This document shows, piece after piece, positions 54,199-63,336 of a stretch of DNA of 64,000 nt (its first letter is position 1; each line of letters opens with the position of its first letter). The notes under the pieces were generated by a model. That model saw nothing but the letters and a program-made list of their open reading frames with translations, did no database searches and was not told the origin of the DNA. A program made the translations under genes and the position numbers. The stretch lies in the NCBI RefSeq assembly GCF_003073375.1, contig NZ_CP029002.1, positions 792,001 through 856,000 on the forward strand, given 5' to 3'. Source of the stretch: Lysinibacillus sp. 2017. Its GTDB lineage: Bacteria > Bacillota > Bacilli > Bacillales_A > Planococcaceae.

Positions 54199-54609
54199 AT
54201 GATGTTGAATATGATGGCTGTGATAAGTAGCTATTTAAATTTAGTATTAGCATCTGCAAATTTAGCATCAATGAATGAACAAGAATACGTTTTTAGTCGT
54301 ATGTCTGGTGTTACTAGATATTTATACGAAAATTTACCAAGTTATGATATCGCTGGCTATGCAACATTTATTCTTGTGTTCCTTTTGTCAGCATTCGTCT
54401 ATAAATTAGGCTTTGCAAAAAAACTATCAATTGGTCAAAACATTGTGATTTATGCATTCCTTTTAATAGGATGTTTAATCTTAACGTTTTTAGCGCTATT
54501 TTTACCAATGGTAGAAGGTTTGATAGTTGCAGCTTTAATTTTAATCGTTTATAAATCTCGCTTATGGCGTGAAAAACGAGAAGAGGCAAAGGCTGCAAGA
54601 CAAGCCTAA
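54199..54609 (+). CDS. ylaH: YlaH-like membrane protein
   Basis: A 136-residue protein with an N-terminal ~50-residue region and three transmembrane helices (YATFILVFLLSAFVYKLGFA; then IVIYAFLLIGCLILTFLALF and a third). It ends in a charged Lys/Arg/Glu tail. The pattern fits the YlaH-like family, which follows typA in Bacillus. ATG 54202 is an equally good start. Function is unknown. Confidence 0.78.
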   Translation: MMLNMMAVISSYLNLVLASANLASMNEQEYVFSRMSGVTRYLYENLPSYDIAGYATFILVFLLSAFVYKLGFAKKLSIGQNIVIYAFLLIGCLILTFLALFLPMVEGLIVAALILIVYKSRLWREKREEAKAARQA

Positions 54610-54612
54610 ATT

Positions 54613-54653
54613 AAAAGGTGTGGAAAAACATTCCGTTTTTCCACACCTTTTTT
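54613..54653 (+). terminator. Rho-independent terminator after ylaH
   Basis: AAAAGGTGTGGAAAAAC pairs perfectly with GTTTTTCCACACCTTTT. Confidence 0.93.
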
Positions 54654-54667
54654 CTTGTTGAATAAAA

Positions 54668-54724
54668 CGTATAAATTTTTAATGGAATCCACATAATGAA
54701 AGACATAATTTCGTGCTATTTTGG
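54668..54724 (+). repeat. Short dispersed repeat, copy 2
   Basis: Resembles 49841-49898 throughout, with AAAGACATAATTTCGTGC matching AAAGACATGATTTCGCGC. Directly behind a terminator, as is copy 1. Confidence 0.55.
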
Positions 54725-54826
54725 CCAATTTAGGTCTTCTAACTAGTGCGTTTAATTGTGAAAAGGGATTCTAAAACAGTATAATTTATAGTTGAGATTG
54801 AAATAAAGTAAATGGAGTAGAGGAAA

Positions 54827-55465
54827 ATGCATTTTACAAAAAAACAAGTTATTATCAGTGTGGGATTAGCACTGGTTATTATTAGTTGTATCATTTTTGT
54901 CCCAGCAATATTAACGGCTAAAAATGAAGACAAAGCAGCAGCAGAATTAAGTGAAATTTATAATGATCAATTTGTCGTTACAAAATCAACAGTTGGCGCG
55001 GTTAATGATGATTTTGACATTACTGTTCAGTCTGAGAAATCGAAAATTGTGTATGATTTTATTTCAAAAGATCGTGACTATTCAGGGGAATACTATGCTG
55101 AAAATGTAAATGCCAAAGTAAATGAATTAGTTCAACCAATTGTTGGCGAAGAAACAATGGTCATGTCCAATGTTTTCCAAGATGGATTACAAGAAGAGAT
55201 TGCACTAGAAGATGCAAAGGTTGAAAAAGCAGCCGTTCATTTATTAGTGGAGCAAGATTTAACAGAAGAAATGGCACAACAAATTGCACATACATTAAAG
55301 GCGCAATTTGGGGAAATTCCTGTTGCAATTGAAGCGTATGTAGTAGATGAGGAAGGCATTTTTGATGGAATCAAAACAGAAGTGCGAAACTTCTTCCAAC
55401 TAAGCAAAATTGATGCAGATAGCTTTATCAAATTTAAATTCCATGAACAAAAATTTGATCTTTAA
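54827..55465 (+). CDS. Membrane-anchored hypothetical protein
   Basis: A 212-residue protein with one N-terminal helix (about 8-30, VIISVGLALVIISCIIF) and a ~180-residue outside domain with many Glu, Asp and Val. No lipobox is credible, since the Cys lies within the helix. I recognise no family. It occupies a place in the yla cluster between ylaH and ylaI. It has its own terminator. The start follows GGAGTAGAGG. Confidence 0.68.
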   Translation: MHFTKKQVIISVGLALVIISCIIFVPAILTAKNEDKAAAELSEIYNDQFVVTKSTVGAVNDDFDITVQSEKSKIVYDFISKDRDYSGEYYAENVNAKVNELVQPIVGEETMVMSNVFQDGLQEEIALEDAKVEKAAVHLLVEQDLTEEMAQQIAHTLKAQFGEIPVAIEAYVVDEEGIFDGIKTEVRNFFQLSKIDADSFIKFKFHEQKFDL

Positions 55466-55472
55466 TAAAAAT

Positions 55473-55512
55473 GAAAAGCGACGAGCCCAATTCGAAGGGT
55501 TCGTCGCTTTTT
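55473..55512. terminator. Bidirectional terminator between the 54827 gene and ylaI
   Basis: AAAAGCGACGAGCCC pairs with GGGTTCGTCGCTTTT (one wobble). Confidence 0.92.
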
Positions 55513-55519
55513 GGTTCAA

Positions 55520-55723
55520 TTAAAATTCTTCATCAATTTTAGAAGACGTTTTAAAAAATCGGAATTTTCCTGTATCCAAACGTTTTTCTGTGTTTTCCGA
55601 GATGCGTTGTGAGCAAGACGGGCACATAAATGTGTGAATCGGACGATTACGCAATTTTTTTGCTAAAGGTAAATCATTGGGTAAATCATGTATTGTATCA
55701 CAAATAACACATTTTACTCGCAT
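55520..55723 (-). CDS. ylaI: YlaI-like zinc-ribbon protein (DUF2197)
   Basis: A 67-residue protein with two Cys pairs, CVIC near residue 5 and CPSC near residue 34, which should bind one zinc ion. The pattern matches the DUF2197/YlaI family. It lies 11 bp behind the 55735 gene on the same strand, so they are co-transcribed. Function is unknown. Confidence 0.85.
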   Translation of the reverse strand: MRVKCVICDTIHDLPNDLPLAKKLRNRPIHTFMCPSCSQRISENTEKRLDTGKFRFFKTSSKIDEEF

Positions 55724-55734
55724 GAAACAACCTC

Positions 55735-56235
55735 CTATTGAATGCGAATTGCACGAATGTTTTTAATTGGATTTTCGATATTAGAGCCATCACCGAATAA
55801 TAAGTAAACAGGACCATCCTCTGATAGAGGTTTACCATCTTGACAAAATTTAAAAATAAAGTTTGTTGCTTCTTCTAATGGAAAAACAACTTCTTCGTCA
55901 GTTGTGCATTCAAACACTACTTCTGTTGCATCTGCATTAATAACGGCATTTTTTAAGAATGGTTTAATTTCCATTCCAAATGTGCCTGTCATCATACCTT
56001 TACGGTCAAATTTACGCTCCGTTTTTAATGTTGGAGGGAATACAGCGCCTTCCATAATTTCACGTGACCAATGTTTCCCCATATCACGTAAATACTTTTC
56101 GTTATCTTCTTCTACTTTTTCTGTATGGAAATATGTAGTCAAATCTAGTTTACGATCATCAAAAATCCATACTGTTGGATCTAATGTCAACTGGTATTTG
56201 ACTGCACCTTTAATTGGAATAATTGTTTCGACCAT
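55735..56235 (-). CDS. Conserved-looking soluble protein upstream of ylaI
   Basis: A 166-residue beta-rich acidic protein (MVETIIPIKGAVKYQLTLDP, later VYLLFGDGSN). It has no signal or membrane segment. I recall similar proteins carrying vague names in related genomes but cannot support a function. It shares a transcript with ylaI. The start follows AAGGGGGAC on its strand. Confidence 0.7.
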   Translation of the reverse strand: MVETIIPIKGAVKYQLTLDPTVWIFDDRKLDLTTYFHTEKVEEDNEKYLRDMGKHWSREIMEGAVFPPTLKTERKFDRKGMMTGTFGMEIKPFLKNAVINADATEVVFECTTDEEVVFPLEEATNFIFKFCQDGKPLSEDGPVYLLFGDGSNIENPIKNIRAIRIQ

Positions 56236-56331
56236 GAGTAAGTCCCCCTTAGCTTTTATCCTTTCTTATTATAGCGCGATTCAATTGAGAAAGAAATATA
56301 ATTGAATTGAATGTAAAACATACAAAGACGC

Positions 56332-56360
56332 TTGCAATTTTTAGTGTAAAAAGATACACT
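56332..56360 (+). promoter_or_regulatory. SigmaA-type promoter of ylaN
   Basis: TTGCAA (56332-56337), a 17-bp spacer and TACACT (56355-56360). Confidence 0.55.
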
Positions 56361-56405
56361 TTATTAAGATAGAATCGAAGAAATATCATAGATGGGGGCG
56401 TCCTC

Positions 56406-56687
56406 ATGGATACGAAAGCACAAGCTTCCTTTCAGGAAAAAGCATTAGAGCTATTAATTGCGGATGCAGAAAAAATTGCTCAATTAATTCGCGTACAAAT
56501 GGATAATTTGACAATGCCATCTTGTCCATTATATGAAGAAGTTTTAGATACACAAATGTTTGGTTTATCACGTGAAATTGAATTTGCAGTGAAGCTAGGC
56601 TTAATTGAACGTGAGCAAGGAAAAGAAATTCTAGACTCACTAGAGAAAGAACTTTCTTTATTACATGATGCGTATACAGAGAAATAA
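56406..56687 (+). CDS. ylaN: YlaN, iron-linked Fur partner (UPF0358)
   Basis: A 93-residue all-helical protein. The core [20 protein letters not shown] followed by [15 protein letters not shown] is diagnostic of UPF0358/YlaN. Recent work links YlaN in B. subtilis and S. aureus to iron homeostasis through the Fur repressor. It is conserved and located before ftsW as in Bacillus. The start follows a GGGGGCG site. Confidence 0.93.
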   Translation: MDTKAQASFQEKALELLIADAEKIAQLIRVQMDNLTMPSCPLYEEVLDTQMFGLSREIEFAVKLGLIEREQGKEILDSLEKELSLLHDAYTEK

Positions 56688-56689
56688 AA

Positions 56690-56728
56690 GAAAACTCAAA
56701 CCGCAATTATGCGTTTGAGTTTTTTTTT
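56690..56728 (+). terminator. Rho-independent terminator after ylaN
   Basis: AAAACTCAAAC and GTTTGAGTTTT with an inner CGC/GCG stem, followed by eight T residues. Confidence 0.9.
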
Positions 56729-56747
56729 CAAAAATGAGGTTTGTTTA

Positions 56748-57926
56748 ATGAAACTATATTTTAAAAATTATTTTCGGAATTTTGATTATGGCTTGCTGAT
56801 TGTATACATTTTCTTAATGTTATTTGGGCTGGTTATGATTTATAGTTCGAGCATTTGGGTGGCGATTGTTTATAAAGGTGCCGAACCAAATTACTATTAT
56901 AATAAACAAGTAATTAATATTTTCCTAGCATTGATTGTTTTTGTGATGGCTGTTATTATGCCCTATCGAAATTTGAAAAGCAAAAAGCTATTATTACCGT
57001 TAATGGTCATGATGATTGTATTAGAATTATGGGTAACTTTTGCAGGGCATGGTAAAGCTGAAACGGGTTCTCAAAGTTGGATTAGTTTATTTGGAATAAT
57101 GAACTTCCAACCTTCAGAGTTTGCTAAATTATTTATTATTATATTCTTTGCGGGTACTTTTTATCGTAAAGGTGTAAATAAAGGTACAATGCAGCAATTA
57201 AAGTTTGATGACATTTCTTTTCCACTAGGAATGTGGTTATTTATTTTGGGCTGTGTTGCAATAGAAACCGACTTAGGGGCTTTAATGATACTCTTTGTTA
57301 TTGCGATGGCGGTCGTACTTTCTAGTGGATTAAAGGGCAAAACATTGTTAAGGATTTTTGGTTTACTTAGTGGCTTAGGTTTTGTTTTAGTTGGTGCATT
57401 ATTAGTTGTGAAATGGGACTCCATTTCAACAGTAGGTCGTATGGGCCGATTTACTTCATACCTAGATCCGTTCGCTTATGCAAAAGGTGCAGGATATCAA
57501 GTTGTAAATGGTTATTATGCAATCGGTTCTGGTGGATTAGAAGGCAAAGGACTTGGCCAATCCATTCAAAAACTTGGCTATATTCCAGAGCCACAAACCG
57601 ACTTTATTATGGCGATTATTGCTGAAGAATTAGGATTGTTAGGGGTATCAATTGTAATTTTAGGATTAGGCTTTATTGTCATGCGAGGGTTTTATGTGGC
57701 AATGGCAACAAAAGATCCGTTAGCACGTATGCTTGCAACGGGCATTTCTACTTGGATAGGATTACAAACTTTTATTAATTTAGGTGGTCTATCGGGAATT
57801 ATCCCGTTAACCGGAGTAACGCTACCTTTTATTAGCTATGGCGGTACTTCTATATTATTGCTTTCAGTAGCAATGGGGATATTAATTAATGTCTCAACAC
57901 ATCACAAATTAGAAAAAAGAAAGTAA
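56748..57926 (+). CDS. ftsW: FtsW/RodA/SpoVE family peptidoglycan glycosyltransferase FtsW
   Basis: A 392-residue SEDS-family protein with about ten helices. It polymerises lipid II at the division septum with a class B PBP. Conserved segments include FGLVMIYSSS, NFQPSEFAKL, PEPQTDFIMAIIAEELG (catalytic-loop Asp) and PLTGVTLPFISYGGTS. ATG 56748 behind TGAGGTTTG is chosen. The frame extends back to 56709, but that part lies in the ylaN terminator. Position before pyc corresponds to B. subtilis ylaO/ftsW. Confidence 0.93.
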   Translation: MKLYFKNYFRNFDYGLLIVYIFLMLFGLVMIYSSSIWVAIVYKGAEPNYYYNKQVINIFLALIVFVMAVIMPYRNLKSKKLLLPLMVMMIVLELWVTFAGHGKAETGSQSWISLFGIMNFQPSEFAKLFIIIFFAGTFYRKGVNKGTMQQLKFDDISFPLGMWLFILGCVAIETDLGALMILFVIAMAVVLSSGLKGKTLLRIFGLLSGLGFVLVGALLVVKWDSISTVGRMGRFTSYLDPFAYAKGAGYQVVNGYYAIGSGGLEGKGLGQSIQKLGYIPEPQTDFIMAIIAEELGLLGVSIVILGLGFIVMRGFYVAMATKDPLARMLATGISTWIGLQTFINLGGLSGIIPLTGVTLPFISYGGTSILLLSVAMGILINVSTHHKLEKRK

Positions 57927-57942
57927 TGGGGGTTGGGGAGAA

Positions 57943-60900
57943 ATGAAATCGATCAAAAAGATTTTAGTGGCAAACCGTGGGGAAATTGCAATTCGTATTT
58001 TACGTGCATGTAATGAGTTACATATTAATACGGTTGCCATCTATTCTCGTGAAGATAGTGGCTCTTATCACCGCTATAAAGCGGATGAAGCTTATATTGT
58101 AGGGGTTGGAAAAAAACCAATCGATGCTTATTTAGATATTGAGGGAATCATTAAAATTGCGAAAGAAGCAAATGTTGATGCGATTCACCCTGGATATGGT
58201 TTTTTATCTGAAAATTTAATGTTTGCGCGTCGTTGTGAAGAAGAAGGAATCCAGTTTATCGGGCCAACTTCAGCACATTTAGATATGTTTGGCGATAAAG
58301 TGAAGGCGCGTAAACAAGCTATAGCAGCAGACATTCCTGTTATTCCAGGAACAGATGGTCCAGTGGATAGCTTGGATGAAGTAAAAGACTTTGCGAATAA
58401 TTACGGCTATCCAGTCATGATTAAAGCCTCTCTTGGTGGCGGTGGTCGTGGAATGCGCCTTGTTCAAACAGAAGGAGAATTAGCCTCTTCTTATGAGCGT
58501 GCAAAATCAGAAGCAAAAGCAGCATTTGGCTCTGATGAGGTGTATGTCGAAAAAGCGATTATTAAGCCGAAGCATATTGAAGTTCAAATTATCGGTGATA
58601 CGCACGGAAACATCATACATTTATATGAACGCGATTGTTCGATTCAACGTCGTCACCAAAAAGTAGTAGAGATTGCACCTTCTAATTCCATTTCTGAACA
58701 ATTACGCAACCGTATTTGTGATGCGGCTGTTAAGTTAATGAAAAATGTTGCGTATATTAATGCGGGAACAGTGGAATTTTTAGTAGCGGGGGAAGAGTTT
58801 TATTTCATCGAAGTTAATCCGCGTATTCAAGTGGAGCATACGATTACAGAAATGATCACAGGAATTGATATTGTCCATGCACAGATTAAAGTAGCACAAG
58901 GACTCGATATTCATTCAAAAGAGGTTGGGATTCCAGCACAGGATAAAATTCCGTTATTCGGTTATGCGATTCAATCGCGTGTAACGACAGAAGATGCAGC
59001 AAATGACTTCATGCCGGATACAGGAAAATTAATGGTTTACCGTTCAAGTGGTGGTTTTGGGGTTCGTTTAGATGCAGGGAATGGCTTCCAAGGCGCTGTG
59101 GTAACACCCTATTATGATTCACTGTTAGTAAAAATTTCGACATGGGGCATGACCTTTGCAGAAGCTGCTGCCAAAATGGACCGAAATTTACGTGAATTCC
59201 GTATTCGTGGTGTGAAAACGAATATCCCATTTTTAGGGAATGTTGTAGTGCATGAGAATTTTTTAACTGGCGCATTTGATACAAGCTTTATTGATACGAC
59301 ACCTGAATTATTCGATTTCATGGAGCGTAAAGACCGTGGGACAAAGTTATTAAATTATATTGGAAATGTTACATTAAATGGTTTCCCAGGCGTAGAAAAT
59401 CGCGCGAAGCCCATTTTTGTGCAACCAGAAAAGCCAAAAGTGGATATCCTTGTTCCACCATTAAATGGGACAAAACAAATTTTAGATACACAAGGTGCAG
59501 ACGGGTTAGTGAAATGGATTAAAGAGCAAAAAGATGTTCTTTTAACGGACACAACTTTCCGCGATGCACATCAATCACTACTTGCTACACGTGTTCGTTC
59601 CCAAGATATGTATCAAATTGCCGATGAGACAGCGCGATTAATGCATAACTATTTCTCACTTGAAATGTGGGGAGGGGCGACATTTGATGTGGCGTACCGT
59701 TTCTTAAAAGAAGATCCGTGGGCACGTCTTGAAAAATTACGTAAGCAAGTGCCGAATGTATTATTCCAAATGTTATTACGCGGTGCGAATGCGGTAGGTT
59801 ATACGAATTATCCAGATAACTTAATCCGTGAGTTCATTCAAGAATCGGCTTCATCAGGTGTCGATGTCTTCCGTATTTTTGATTCACTTAACTGGATTAA
59901 AGGGATGGAAGTAGCAATTGATGAAGTTCGTAACAGTGGGAAGGTTGCAGAGGCATCTATCTGTTATACAGGGGATATTTTAGATGATTCGCGTGCAAAA
60001 TATACCGTGCAATATTATAAAGATATGGCACGTGAGTTAGAAGCTACAGGTGCACATATTTTAGCAATTAAAGATATGGCCGGGTTACTTAAGCCACAAG
60101 CAGCCTATCGTTTAATTTCTGAGTTAAAAGAAGCGACAAGTTTACCGATTCACTTACACACGCATGATACAAGTGGTAATGGGATTTACTTATATGCAAA
60201 AGCGATTGAAGCAGGTGTCGATATTATTGATACTGCTCTAGGTTCAATGGCCGGGTTAACTTCACAACCGAGTGCCAACTCTCTGTATTATGCGATGAAA
60301 AATTCTGAGCGTGAAATACGTGCGGATATTGATAGTTTAGAAAAACTTTCTTATTACTGGGAAGATGTTCGTAAGTATTATATTGACTTTGAAAGTGGCA
60401 TGAACGCACCACATTCTGAAATTTATGTTCATGAAATGCCAGGTGGTCAGTATAGTAACTTACAACAACAAGCAAAGGCAGTTGGATTAGGTGACCGCTG
60501 GGATGAAGTGAAAACAATGTATTCCCGTGTGAATTTAATGTTTGGCGATATTGTTAAAGTAACACCGTCATCAAAAGTTGTTGGCGATATGGCGCTATTT
60601 ATGGTGCAAAATGATTTAACTGAAGATAATATTGTCGATCGCGGTCGAGCAATTGATTTCCCTGAATCAGTTATAGAATTTTTCCAAGGCTATTTAGGTC
60701 AGCCACATGGGGGATTCCCGAAAGAAATTCAAGATGTTGTGTTAAAAGAACGCACACCTATTACGGTGCGTCCTGGAGAGTTACTAGCACCCGTTAATTT
60801 TGAACAATTAGCAGTAGAGCTAGAAGAAAAGATAGGTCGAACACCAACGAAAAAGGATTTACTAGCGTATGCGCTCTATCCAAAAGTGTTTGAACAATAT

Positions 60901-61377
60901 GCGCAAACTGCCGAATCTTTCGGCGATATATCTGTACTAGATACACCGACATTCTTATATGGGCTAAAGCTTGGAGAAGAGGTCGAAGTGGAAATCGAAA
61001 AAGGTAAAACGCTGATTATTAAACTCGTATCGATTGGAGAACCTCAACATGATGGTACACGTGTCCTTTACTTTGAAATGAACGGTCAGTCGCGTGAATT
61101 GGTCATTCAGGATTTAACAGTGGATGTAGACGGTAGTATCGCCTTAAAAGCAGATCCATCGAATCCTAATCAAATTGGGGCAACGATGCCAGGTACTGTG
61201 CTAAAAGTGGTTGTGAACAAAGGCAGTTCTGTTAAACGAGGTGACCATTTATTAATTACTGAAGCTATGAAAATGGAAACGACAGTGCAAGCACCTAAAG
61301 ATGGTATTGTGAAAGAAGTATACGCCTCTGCGGGTGATCCGATATCAACAGGTGATTTACTTATCGAATTAGAATAA
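57943..61377 (+). CDS. pyc: Pyruvate carboxylase
   Basis: A 1,144-residue biotin enzyme that makes oxaloacetate from pyruvate and bicarbonate. The biotin carboxylase domain (1-450) has KRGEIAIR-like LVANRGEIAIRI and the ATP loop KASLGGGGRGMR. The carboxyltransferase domain (about 530-820) has LLTDTTFRDAHQSLLATRVR. An allosteric/tetramerisation region follows, and the C-terminal BCCP domain carries the biotin Lys in EAMKMET. Length is canonical (1,148 in B. subtilis). It lies 16 bp behind ftsW and may be co-transcribed. DarB, encoded at 19848, regulates this enzyme in B. subtilis. Confidence 0.97.
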   Translation: MKSIKKILVANRGEIAIRILRACNELHINTVAIYSREDSGSYHRYKADEAYIVGVGKKPIDAYLDIEGIIKIAKEANVDAIHPGYGFLSENLMFARRCEEEGIQFIGPTSAHLDMFGDKVKARKQAIAADIPVIPGTDGPVDSLDEVKDFANNYGYPVMIKASLGGGGRGMRLVQTEGELASSYERAKSEAKAAFGSDEVYVEKAIIKPKHIEVQIIGDTHGNIIHLYERDCSIQRRHQKVVEIAPSNSISEQLRNRICDAAVKLMKNVAYINAGTVEFLVAGEEFYFIEVNPRIQVEHTITEMITGIDIVHAQIKVAQGLDIHSKEVGIPAQDKIPLFGYAIQSRVTTEDAANDFMPDTGKLMVYRSSGGFGVRLDAGNGFQGAVVTPYYDSLLVKISTWGMTFAEAAAKMDRNLREFRIRGVKTNIPFLGNVVVHENFLTGAFDTSFIDTTPELFDFMERKDRGTKLLNYIGNVTLNGFPGVENRAKPIFVQPEKPKVDILVPPLNGTKQILDTQGADGLVKWIKEQKDVLLTDTTFRDAHQSLLATRVRSQDMYQIADETARLMHNYFSLEMWGGATFDVAYRFLKEDPWARLEKLRKQVPNVLFQMLLRGANAVGYTNYPDNLIREFIQESASSGVDVFRIFDSLNWIKGMEVAIDEVRNSGKVAEASICYTGDILDDSRAKYTVQYYKDMARELEATGAHILAIKDMAGLLKPQAAYRLISELKEATSLPIHLHTHDTSGNGIYLYAKAIEAGVDIIDTALGSMAGLTSQPSANSLYYAMKNSEREIRADIDSLEKLSYYWEDVRKYYIDFESGMNAPHSEIYVHEMPGGQYSNLQQQAKAVGLGDRWDEVKTMYSRVNLMFGDIVKVTPSSKVVGDMALFMVQNDLTEDNIVDRGRAIDFPESVIEFFQGYLGQPHGGFPKEIQDVVLKERTPITVRPGELLAPVNFEQLAVELEEKIGRTPTKKDLLAYALYPKVFEQYAQTAESFGDISVLDTPTFLYGLKLGEEVEVEIEKGKTLIIKLVSIGEPQHDGTRVLYFEMNGQSRELVIQDLTVDVDGSIALKADPSNPNQIGATMPGTVLKVVVNKGSSVKRGDHLLITEAMKMETTVQAPKDGIVKEVYASAGDPISTGDLLIELE

Positions 61378-61382
61378 AGACC

Positions 61383-61425
61383 AAAAAAGAACGGCTGCAC
61401 ATGAATGCAACCGTTCTTTTTTTAT
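61383..61425. terminator. Terminator between pyc and ctaA
   Basis: AAGAACGG-C-TGCA pairs with TGCA-A-CCGTTCTT, with T runs on both strands. Its 3' side overlaps the ctaA stop codon. Confidence 0.9.
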
Positions 61426-62333
61426 TTGCTTCGTGAAACGAGCAAAATCATATAACATAATAACCCAAATAATAATGTAATTAATAATGAATGTAATAAA
61501 GAAACTAATAAATATAATTTTAATAAAACAACTAACATACCCGCTAGAACTTGCATGACAACAATGATACTTGCAATGATCCAACCCCAATAAATGACAC
61601 GTTGTTTTTTATAATTTTTAATAACATAAATCGTAATGTAAGCAATCCAAAGGACGAAAAGTAATACCGCAAATCGGTGACCCATTTGAACCCATTCGTA
61701 CATATTGAAAGGAAGGGCGAATGGTTGATTATTACGGCAGAAAGGCCAGTCTGGACAAACTAAGCTTGCATCAGTATGACGAACTAATGCACCAGTATAA
61801 ACAACTACATAGGAATATAAAGTTACGCTAATCGTATGTATTTTTAGCTTTTTACTCATATAAATTTTATCTGCATCAAATTTCTGATCTACTTCAAATA
61901 CGATAAATGTGAGTAATAAGACAGCTGCAAATGAGATTAATGATATACCGAAATGTAGAGCGAGAATAAAATCGCCTTGCCCCCATAATACTTGAGCAGC
62001 TCCGATTAAAGCCTGTAAAATTAAGAAAAATAATGCCATGAACCCTAAGAATTTCACTTCACGAATATGTCCAAGTGCACGCCATGTCCATACAACTAAT
62101 ACAAGAATAAAGATGGAAACAGCACCTGTAATAAGGCGGTGTGAGAATTCAATTAAAACTTCGGATGTAATTTCTTTAGGAATTAAAGATCCGTTACAGT
62201 CTGGCCAATTTCGACCACAACCCAGTCCACTGTCTGTTTTTGTAACGAGAGCCCCACCCTGAAGAATAAGTAACATACCAAGCGTTGCCGCAACAGCAAA
62301 CCATTTTAAATATTTGTAATATTTTTGTTGCAT
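61422..62333 (-). CDS. ctaA: Heme A synthase CtaA
   Basis: A 303-residue membrane enzyme with eight helices that oxidises heme O to heme A for cytochrome c oxidase. The conserved heme-ligand His residues appear in EFSHRL, LALHFGI and WVQMGHRFA. The Cys pair in LVCPDWPFC is also conserved. Length matches B. subtilis CtaA (306). Transcribed away from ctaC. The start follows GTGGGTTCACTTC, with a weak ribosome site. Confidence 0.94.
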   Translation of the reverse strand: MQQKYYKYLKWFAVAATLGMLLILQGGALVTKTDSGLGCGRNWPDCNGSLIPKEITSEVLIEFSHRLITGAVSIFILVLVVWTWRALGHIREVKFLGFMALFFLILQALIGAAQVLWGQGDFILALHFGISLISFAAVLLLTFIVFEVDQKFDADKIYMSKKLKIHTISVTLYSYVVVYTGALVRHTDASLVCPDWPFCRNNQPFALPFNMYEWVQMGHRFAVLLFVLWIAYITIYVIKNYKKQRVIYWGWIIASIIVVMQVLAGMLVVLLKLYLLVSLLHSLLITLLFGLLCYMILLVSRSK

Positions 62334-63336
62334 GAAGTGAACCCACCTACTTTAATAGTCAACATCGCTTATAAAAGCGTCTCTAGTTTAAGATGATAGC
62401 GAAAAAATGGTAAAAAAACAACTTATAACAATATTTACCCATATTCATTACCCAGTTTTTCACAAATTGTTCATAAATTCGTCTCCTATCCTTCACAAAT
62501 ATTGTAAGAAAATGCATTACTATATATATGTTGTTTTAGATTTCTGAACGCTTCGTCACATTTCAGATGTTGAATGTTGAAATTTCACGAAACGTATAGA
62601 AATTCGATCCAAATTTAGATATAGTTAATGGTAGCGGAATATGCTTACAAATTTGAAAGGAGAAGTTAATTTTAATCATGTATGGTTTGTAATGAATTAA
62701 TTGGTTCATTACATGACTGAATTTTTGTAATATTTTCTTGCACTCATAAAGATTGGAAATTCAATTCAAACTTAATGGAAACTTACAAAATATAGTCATC
62801 AATTTGCTCTAATGAATATTTTTTTAATATTAATTGGAAAAGATAAACTCTTAGGGAGAGGATTGAAAGCATAGTTACATGACGAAATAGAGACTCCTTA
62901 ATAACGTAAGCGAAATTTTGTAACTAATGGCATCGTTCGCTGCCAACATGTGGGGACACGCATTTAGATTAGTTAACATTTTTTTATCAGAAGGAAAGTA
63001 GCAATCTATCCGTTCGAATAGATTTCTAGCACTAATCCACTTTAAGTTGATATGGTGGATTGTTACATCGTTTTCTTTTGTGTTTTTCTAGTATGAATAT
63101 TGTGTGAATAATATTCCGATGCTACTAATACCTGTTGGTTGTATAGAATGCTATTACTAACTGTACATTCCATACACAATACGAATCAATGTGAACTAAT
63201 CTGAAAGCAATACGTAGCATTTATACAACGGAATTCTTTCTTTCGTAGTGCAAACTGCATAAGAATTCATATACAACATAACGTAGTCCTAGTTACACAT
63301 GGAAAATACAACAAAGAAAGAGGGGTTTATTAAGCT
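62334..63336. other. 1-kb gene-free interval between ctaA and ctaC; ctaB not present
   Basis: No ORF of useful length or RNA signature is visible on either strand. The interval is AT-rich. It has two small inverted repeats: GTAATGAA/TTCATTAC (62689-62712) and AATCCAC/GTGGATT (about 63035-63061). A GAAAGGAGAAG ribosome-like site (62655-62665) leads only to a 4-codon ORF at 62678. In B. subtilis ctaB (heme O synthase) lies between ctaA and ctaC; here it is missing from that place. The region probably holds long leaders and control sites for the oxidase genes. Confidence 0.7.

Noticed and set aside
62641-62720. Remnant of ctaB after the GAAAGGAGAAG site
   Set aside because: The ORF after it has four codons, and no reading frame shows CtaB-like residues.
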